From: Adiantum capillus-veneris
Lineage: Eukaryota > Streptophyta > Polypodiopsida > Polypodiales > Pteridaceae
Direction: 5' to 3'
NCBI GenBank assembly: GCA_014529385.2
Contig: CM043958.1
Span: 141,214,234-141,278,233 of the forward strand
Length of the DNA stretch: 64,000 bases
Position numbers and translations under genes: made by a program. The notes beneath the pieces are model-generated. The model did not search any database. It was not told where the DNA came from and worked only from the letters and a program-made list of their open reading frames with translations. How positions within the stretch are numbered: position 1 is the stretch's first letter; every line of letters starts with the position of its first letter. Below are positions 56,959 through 64,000 of this stretch, piece by piece.

Positions 56959-57960
56959 ATCAGCAGTTTTGACAACTTATCCTCCGAACCATCTACTAGT
57001 ACTTGATCTTGTAGACCCACTTGACACCGATGATGTGCTTCTTTGGTCTCAGAACCAACTTCCAAGGAACATTCTTCTTGATAGAATCAATCTCAGCTTG
57101 CATGGTCTTCTTACACACTTTGTTTGTAGAAGTGTCCTCTCGATTGAAAGGGGTTCTCTATCCTTGACTACCGAGGACATCAATTTAACCACGTGATATA
57201 AGGCTATCCCTACAAAGAACATCTCCCAAACAACACAAGGTGTAGGAAACAATGGGTACTCACAACAATAGAAAGAGTCATAATGACATCATACTCTTCC
57301 AGCAATAAGTGAGTCCCAATAACATGTAGACTCGATAATAGAAGCGACTTGAACATTATTAGTTCATGTCTCAACCTTATGTCGCCTTCAAGATTGTCTT
57401 GGAGTACCTTGAGTAAGCCAATATGGAGAAAGATCTTTAACATGGGATTCTCGTAGAACATTTAAAAGCCACATGGGTAATTTAACTGGTTTGCCCCATT
57501 TTGGGAGCATCACTCATCGTCCTCATGAGCATTGTGATTTGAATCATATCGGTTGCATTTATCATCAATCCGCACATCAGCTCGCACATCAGCTTGGGGA
57601 GGTGAATAGGAACTGATGAAGAGTGTTCATCATCTATAGGATATGACTCATCATTAAGATCTTCAAGCAAAGGAAAATTCAAGATAACATGGAGGACCTA
57701 GGAGCTCAAGCAACCTTCAAAGGAACATGCTCGTTGAAGATGACATCACGGCTAACTGTGATCTCTTCTCGCTTTGGATCATAGAAATGGTAGCCCTTGG
57801 AAACAGAGTTGTAGCCAACAACGATCATTCTCTTGGACTTGGAATCAAACTTTTTCCTTTGCTTCTTTCAAACATTGACAAACATCACTTCCTAAAATCC
57901 GAAAATCAGAGACATTAGGCTTTTAACTGAAGTATCTTTCAAATGGAGTCTGAGAGGAAG

Positions 57961-58965
57961 CGAAGCTCCCCCATCTAGAAAAAGCAGGGCGATCCCTTCT
58001 TCTTTGTCTAACTGGTAAAACAGCCATTGTCCCTTTTCTCTCCCTATTCATGGAGATTGATCAGCTTCTTTGCCTATCTTTATTTGCAAAAAGTAGGGCG
58101 CTCGGTTTAACCCTCCCCATTTTTGCGAGGAAAAGTTGCCTAAGGTAGGCCTATTTTGGAAGGTTGCCCTGCACCTATAAAAGCAACTCGTGTGTGAGTT
58201 GTAACATAGTTTTTGCCGGCGCCCAATTGACGAGAGAGAGACTGCCGAGTACTGCCTTGGTGGATTGACTATTTGACACGAGAAGATTGCATATTGTATG
58301 CGAAGGTTTCTTTCTGTACCGGAAGCAATAGGTGAAGTTTTGCTTGTTAGATTCATAGACTTTGCTATCGTGTTTATATTCTTGCATGTATACTTAATTC
58401 TCTTTGAGACTAGAGCAAGAAAAGGTCTCGATTGGTGTTCGAGGGATTCTCAAATCGGGGTACGAGACGACTTGAAGAGCATGCTGGGTTTGCTTCGAGA
58501 TCAAACCAAGTGGACTACAAATGAGAGATTCGTCTTTGAGTTTCCACATAGGGAAGGAAATTTACGGGACCATCGAGTTGAACTAGATCAGAGTCTTGGA
58601 ATAGTGTCCCTACCAGTTCACGTACTTGTAAAGAGTCTCCCCATCGATTAAGTATCATGACCAACCCATCTTCTAGTCCCCAATATTGTGTCAATCTTCT
58701 TATTCTGTTTATCTCCCTTTTCACTCAGTTTGGTTCATTTCTTCAATGAAAAAGTGAATCGGATGATGATCAAGTGTGACACCGCGAGCAAACGTCCTCT
58801 CGGGACTAGGCAGCCACTGGATTTCAAATCTACCATGACAAATCTCCTGTGTAACGTCCTTAGTGTGTCAATTGCTCATTGATTGAATGGGCCTTGGGTG
58901 CAACACTTGCAAACAAGGCAATGTAGATTGCAAGGCAGAAACGCTCTCTCTTTATGCACGCGCGC
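57961..58965. other. Unassigned DNA
   Basis: A 117-codon plus frame at 58298-58651 was not recognised. A CCTATAAAAGC (about 58174) looks like a TATA box, and the following stretch resembles an LTR leader, but no partner repeat was found. Confidence 0.35.
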
Positions 58966-59034
<69 letters not shown>

Positions 59035-59055
59035 TATGTATATATATAGATATGC

Positions 59056-59101
<46 letters not shown>
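58966..59101. repeat. Compound (TG)n(TA)n(GA)n microsatellite
   Basis: A TG run (to 58988), a TA run of about 21 units (58989-59031), short TATATAGATATG words, then about 21 GA units (59060-59101). Confidence 0.95.
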
Positions 59102-59103
<2 letters not shown>

Positions 59104-60865
59104 ACCCCAAACGTTGGCTATAATCTGCAATCACTGCAATCACAACATGATTGAAAGTACAAAGGGGGGGTGGGTACTTATCTAGGAAGTCCCAAATTTG
59201 CTCTACCTACTTTTCAACAAACCGCACCTAGTAAATAAGTGAGTGTTTCATAAATACACCATTTCTTATTCTGTTTATCTCTTAAGCCCGACCAAGACCA
59301 AATTCTCTTAAGCCCCTCGGGACCTCGCTTTGCCTTGCCAACCGCCACGGTCCTCTTGCGCTTAGGATTATTGCGAAGGCTTTTTGTCCTTTGGGACATG
59401 AGGGAGGTAGGAAAATAGGCCTAAAGGGGTGCCCATAAAAGAGGGACATGGGGGGACCAGAAATGGTCCGCGGACGCCACAAACTGGCCTAGCCAAGACC
59501 CTATGCAGCCTACCTGTCAATGCAAGGGTGGCCATCCTGGGTGCATGTCATGAGGACGTGGCAATTGCTAACCTTAGTTGTTGGTTTCTTTCCAATGATT
59601 TTCGTTTTATTTTTGAGACCCTCCTTTTGAAATTGCATCGTATGGCCAATGTGAACCGGTAGTTTCACCCGCAGAGAGGAAGTGGGTCGGCATTGGAATT
59701 CGTATAGTAAGAGGATGTCTAGGCTCAGTGTAAGATCATTTGGTGAGGGGGTATGGCATGAGTTCTCATGGGTAAGCAAGCCAGGGCTCACAGTCCGTCA
59801 TAGCTAAGTGTCCAGCAGTTCGTCTGTTTTGTGTAGGCCCAAGTGGAGCAAGGGGTTTGACCTGCGCTTTTATGATTTCTGCAATGTCTCTTGGTGTTTA
59901 CATGTCACTGAAGTTTGTCATTTAGTGGGCCAGTCTCATGGCAGATAGGAATTTTGCATTTGATAATCAATAATTCTCGTTTTTCTTTCCAGGTAAATCT
60001 TGATGATGCCTGTAAATGAAGGCTGATTTCCACATTCAATGAACAAGAAGTGTCTACGCAGGGCCTTTGATCGGCTATGAGAGAATTGTATCATTTGTTG
60101 CGAAAAAGTCTAGCCTGTTTCTATTTCTTATATTTTAATTCTTTAGAACATCTATGAAATAAGTCGTTCCTTCGTGTACAAAGGGAAGAGTGCTTGATGG
60201 AGTTCATTCTTGCCATCTTACCTTGTGGGCTCATTTTGGAGTATAGAATTGATAAAGACACGGATGCAACATTTTTTTTGGAGCTCTATGGTCTGGTCTC
60301 CAGTAGTGGGCTTTTAGCACTCTAGAAACAACAATTGGAGCTGTTGTGTTTGTCTCATTGCTTGAATTTGCCAGTGGTACTACTTTTTATTATGGGTAAC
60401 ATGCACATTGACTGAAGACATCTTTCGAAAAGGTTTGTAATCAACAGGCAGGTACATTGGGCATTGATCTACGCCTGCTGGGAGAACAGAGATAACCAAT
60501 CTTCAAATTGCAGTAGGGCTTTTTGCATGAAGGGGACAGGAGTAAGTAGACTTCCTGCAAGAAGTAGAGGTCAAGCCACACGTCGCTCTTTGAGGGTTGT
60601 CAGGGTTGTCCGTCTTTGTGCATAATTGTCACTTTTCTGTGCGATTGAACCTTCACCTGGGAATGTTTCTGTTATTAAATCTGTCTCTGCATACTCTCAG
60701 TCCCAGAATGGCCCCAGCATAGCAAGAAGTGAGCAATGACTCATTTCCAGATATGCAACTGCTTCTTTTACTGGATATCCTATGTTCTTTAACACATTCT
60801 TAGGCTTAGCAAAAATAGAATCTGTCACAGGAAGGTTGTATTCTTTCCACTATCAAATATAGGCC

Positions 60866-60905
<40 letters not shown>

Positions 60906-61113
60906 GGCACTCTGAAAACCTTCTCTCTTCTTAGTTAATTAGTAGTATTGGGAAGTGGCTTGACAAGCCTTTTTCTAATTGGTGGTGGCAAGAAAGTTAT
61001 AAGACGAGTAGTTCAATGCAAAATTGTAACAATATGATCAAGCATACTGGAAAGTGTACCGTTTAATGCTCCCGTGTACAAAAGTAGATATAAATTCTTT
61101 TGGCTCATCATAA
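59102..61113. other. Unassigned DNA, with a possible splice acceptor at 59992
   Basis: No coding gene was recognised. CGTTTTTCTTTCCAG|GTAAATC (acceptor ending 59992) is a good 3' splice site, and AATAAG/ATTTTAATT-rich sequence follows, so a terminal non-coding exon of an upstream gene is possible. A (CT)n array is at 60869-60905. Confidence 0.35.
60869..60905. repeat. (TC)n microsatellite
   Basis: About 18 TC units with one interruption. Confidence 0.95.
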
Positions 61114-61122
61114 ATAGGGAAA
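61114..61122. other. 9-bp target-site duplication, left copy
   Basis: ATAGGGAAA, repeated perfectly at 61467-61475. Confidence 0.9.
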
Positions 61123-61466
61123 GGAAAAATTACCAAAATACCCTTGGATCTATTTCCATTTTTGATATCTAAAAATGTAATTTGTCACAAATTACCTCGG
61201 TGACAAATTACCTCGCAAGGAAAGGCAATCATGTGTAAAAATAATGAAGCAACTCAGCTCCAAAACCTATATAGCCAACTTAAATTCTACTATTAGCATC
61301 TTGTATCGATAGACAATCAGTCATCTTATGAAAAGCTACAACAATTTTTATTTTTGGAAATATTTAATCTCACAACCAGGGGTATTTTGGGAATTTGAAG
61401 GGCATTTTAGGAATTTGGAAATTTTTGGGAATTTCCACAAAACAGGTGTATTTTGGTAATTTTCCC
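61123..61466. mobile_element. 344-bp non-autonomous Mutator-like element (MITE)
   Basis: The left end GGAAAAATTACCAAAATAC and the reverse complement of the right end, GGGAAAATTACCAAAATAC, form terminal inverted repeats of about 20 bp. A perfect 9-bp duplication (ATAGGGAAA) flanks them. Nine-base duplications are characteristic of Mutator-like elements. Inside there is a 17-bp tandem pair (TGACAAATTACCTCG) and several TTTTGGGAATTT-like words. There is no ORF, so it would depend on transposase elsewhere. Confidence 0.88.
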
Positions 61467-61475
61467 ATAGGGAAA

Positions 61476-64000
61476 ATATGCTTGAAACAACGAAGGATTT
61501 ATTGGACCCTTTCGAGTCAGCTCATCACAAATAGGTAAAATTTACCAAGGCATTGCTTTATGGCCAAAGATTGATGAAACACTCTTTACTTCATGAAAAC
61601 AAGGGCAATACCAAATATTTCTAGCCTATGTACACCCTTCATAACCATATTTCTGTAGGGTCATTTGTATTGTGGAGGTTTCTTTGTCAAGCTAGTTTTC
61701 TAGTCATTCTCACAAGCCTTCATAAATTAATTAGTTTCTTTATGTGGTGCTTTATAGAGCATTAAGAAATATACCGTAATGACTCTCATGCTTAAAGGAG
61801 ACCTTGCAATATTGACCATCTTCTTTACAAGGGAGGATCCATCCTCATCATGGTCAGCATCTTCAACTTTGTAGTCTTTGCATTTCACAAAAATGTCTAC
61901 AAATAAACATATTTACTGGAAGCCTTTCATTACTAGGGGAAAATTGTAAGCTACTCCATGGAAAATGTTGATAGGAAACTTTTGATACTTTGGGTTGGTA
62001 GGACTTGCCTGTCTGATTTTAACTATTATAGGTTTGTTGACTATGGAAATTATCTTTGAAAAGGATTTCCAATTGGTGGCAACAACCACCGTGTTATCCT
62101 TTCGAGGCATGAACTAGATGCAAAAATTGTATTCTTGCAAAAACTAAATTGAGAAAAACCTTTGATTGCATGAGGACCTTGGGCTTTGTGATTTTGGAAA
62201 AACACAAAGTTGATTTGTAGTTTATAGCATGAACAAAGTGATTGTGTGAAACTGAAATTACTTAGCTTATAGTATGGTTGCTTGTGAAAGTTTCAAAATT
62301 CTATGTCTATCTCCTTCCAAGAATCAAAGAGCAATCCCTACCAACATAACTTGTGTTGCAACAACTTGGGGTGCAAATAGAAGTTCTCCAACACTTAAGG
62401 AACCCAAATACCACTATAAATAAGGAACTAGCCTAGAACCTCTGTAATCTTATAGCCTCTACACCACAAGGCTATAAAAGCTCACATCATTATTTACCAC
62501 CTGAATGTGATATGCAAGTGCCTTTCGGTTACAACCTTCATTATATAAAGAGCTTTTATGGCACTATTGATAACTAGTGAATGAAGGTGTGGAAAATTGA
62601 AATATAGTAGGCCTTTGGGCGACATAGGTAAACTAGTTGAGTCAAAGAGGGAAAGAAAAGTTCAAATGAAGTCTTCTAACATCTAATACTTTAGTCATTG
62701 TACATCAAAATGCAATTAGCTCTTTACTAAAAGAGCACTCGGTTCAAAAAGTAGTTCACCTCGTGAGAGATTGGATCAGGGTTTCTCTTTTTCTTATCAT
62801 CAATTATTAAGTTCTTGCTCTTCTTTTGTTGATGAAAACAAAAATCCATAAAAGTTGGGATTTTAGACAGGTGGGTTTAATGGGCAATGTTGCCTAGGCA
62901 TCCCAAGTTGATGGGAACCATCCATTGGGGATCGTCTTTTGACTTTCCACCTTCGTAGGTCTTTTCATTTCCTAAGCTTAAGATGTTTTGAAAGGCTTTT
63001 TATTTTTACGAGATTGGGGAGACCTAATGCCTTGTGTATCTCAAAAAGAATCTAAAAAATCCTTTTCAGATCCTCATGTATACTTGTTGTAGATATTTCC
63101 CTTTTAGACTTTTGAGTTTATCGTGATTAAGAATTGGGTCCATAAAGAATACTCTATCAACATTACATGTGATACTTTTGAAGAATAGGTACCACAAGCT
63201 ATGTTTAGGCCTTGAAAAAAGATGTAGACTAGTGATTTATCCTATTGCTCCATATTTACATGAGTTTTATATCATAAAAAGTTGCTTCAAGGTGTAATTT
63301 AACTATAGTTAGTTGTGTGGGTCCTATATGCAAGTAAATCATGTTATTTTTACAATTTTTAGTTGCATTACTTCATCTAAAAATGTATGCTACCAAAGAA
63401 ATACTTACCATAATGATGGTGATGCAAAATATAAATAAAAGATTTTCTTACATTGCAAAATTGTGTACATTGATAATTTTCATTCTTCACATGAAAAATA
63501 TTAGCTTTGAATTGGACAGGTTCAAAAACTTGTCTCAATACAAATAAATATAGCCGATTCCTCAACCATAACAAAATTAGAGTATCATAATTTTACTCAC
63601 ATGGTTGCGTGGTGACAATGTTATGTATTTGACAAATGTTGCATGACAAAATCCCAAGGTATGAATAGATTCATACAATTTATGCAAGACTCGACAGGCA
63701 AAACATATGTTTGTTCTTGGCTTTAGTTTATAGGATCACCTTGGATCATAGCTTTGCACTAATACGACATCAAATCTTGGGAATAATCTTTGAAAGATAC
63801 CTCTCAATCAACTTTCTAAAATTTCAAAATTTAGCTTGCTATTAATCGTGGGCATGAAATACAAAATTGTTATAATCTATTTGCAACAATTTATAAACAT
63901 GTGAACTTTAACTTCTTTGAGAAGTCAAAGGTCTTTCATGAAGTTTTTGCAAAGCTTTCCAATATTCTTTCAATACAGTAACAATTATGTGTCTAGCTTC
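61476..64000. other. Unassigned AT-rich intergenic DNA
   Basis: No ORF above 70 codons looks like a protein. No transposon ends, microsatellites longer than 20 bp or RNA genes were recognised. The region has fewer simple repeats than the rest of the window. Confidence 0.5.

Larger units (their letters stand above)
55520..57960 (-). pseudogene. Copia pol remnant split by a solo LTR
   Basis: Read right to left: the integrase tail (SKRMIVVGYNSVSKGYHFYD and VSRDVIFNEHVP, about 57900-57720), the first reverse transcriptase block (EIDSIKKN, WKLV, IIGVKWVYKIK, about 57110-57010), then after the LTR EARLVA, GFSQQ and DYDETFAPTAQTSTM (about 56290-56200), VILHVDN (YVDD position, last Asp replaced, about 55935), and LYDPSRVANATKFR (about 55640-55600). 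It carries many stops. It is a different copia family from the one at 17558-22727. Confidence 0.78.

Noticed and set aside
58298-58651. 117-codon plus-strand frame with a hydrophobic N-terminal half
   Set aside because: Not recognised and not supported by splice sites or a conserved motif. It may be part of an old LTR leader.
1-64000. tRNA, rRNA or organelle insertions
   Set aside because: None was recognised by eye. A covariance-model search would be needed to exclude short or decayed copies.

Overview
The window is nuclear DNA of a land plant, dominated by transposable elements. This rests on one interrupted host gene with plant-type introns, plant Ty1/copia and Ty3/gypsy chromovirus retrotransposons primed by initiator-Met tRNA, a CACTA (En/Spm) transposon with a TNP2-type transposase, a plant LINE, and very many (GA/CT)n microsatellites. 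The repeat load and gene sparsity would suit a large genome such as a homosporous fern's, but that is a guess; the sequence does not fix the species.

Layout. 1-2825: 3' half of a decayed copia element (+) with its LTR; its 5' half lies outside the window. 2826-9712: unassigned DNA with microsatellites. 9713-10989: a local tandem duplication. 10990-26040: one LINE broken into three pieces by nested insertions that can be dated relative to one another. First, a 4.1-kb LTR element (11057-15157, TSD GGAAT) with an unusual Cys-rich ORF. Second, a solo LTR (16197-24569, TSD TATTA), itself carrying a nearly complete minus-strand copia element (17558-22727, TSD CTGTT) and a second solo LTR of its own family (22787-24432, TSD AACTA). 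26041-29698: microsatellites, a minisatellite and possible Helitron ends. 29699-44173: a CACTA transposon with a decayed minus-strand transposase, split by a very young full-length Ty3/gypsy element (35334-43103, TSD TGATA; 1107-bp LTRs with one difference seen; one 1593-codon gag-pol ORF). The solo LTRs inside the LINE belong to the same LTR family as this young element. 44148-44541: tandem duplication of the CACTA end.

48364-49918 holds the only host gene recognised: a six-exon gene for a CGR2/CGR3-like Golgi protein, linked in Arabidopsis to homogalacturonan (pectin) methylesterification. Downstream, 50863-57960 is a second cluster of decayed elements: two gypsy gag remnants with LTRs, and a minus-strand copia pol split by a solo LTR. 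61123-61466 is a small non-autonomous element with terminal inverted repeats and a perfect 9-bp target duplication (Mutator-like). The rest is unassigned.

There is no operon-like cooperation. The coherent systems are the autonomous-looking retroelement (35334-43103), the CACTA element around it, and the single host gene. No new defence or metabolic system was found. The most unusual points are a Glu in place of the first catalytic Asp of the reverse transcriptase in the otherwise intact gypsy element, modular promoter repeats in two LTR families, and the Cys-rich ORF of the element at 11057-15157.
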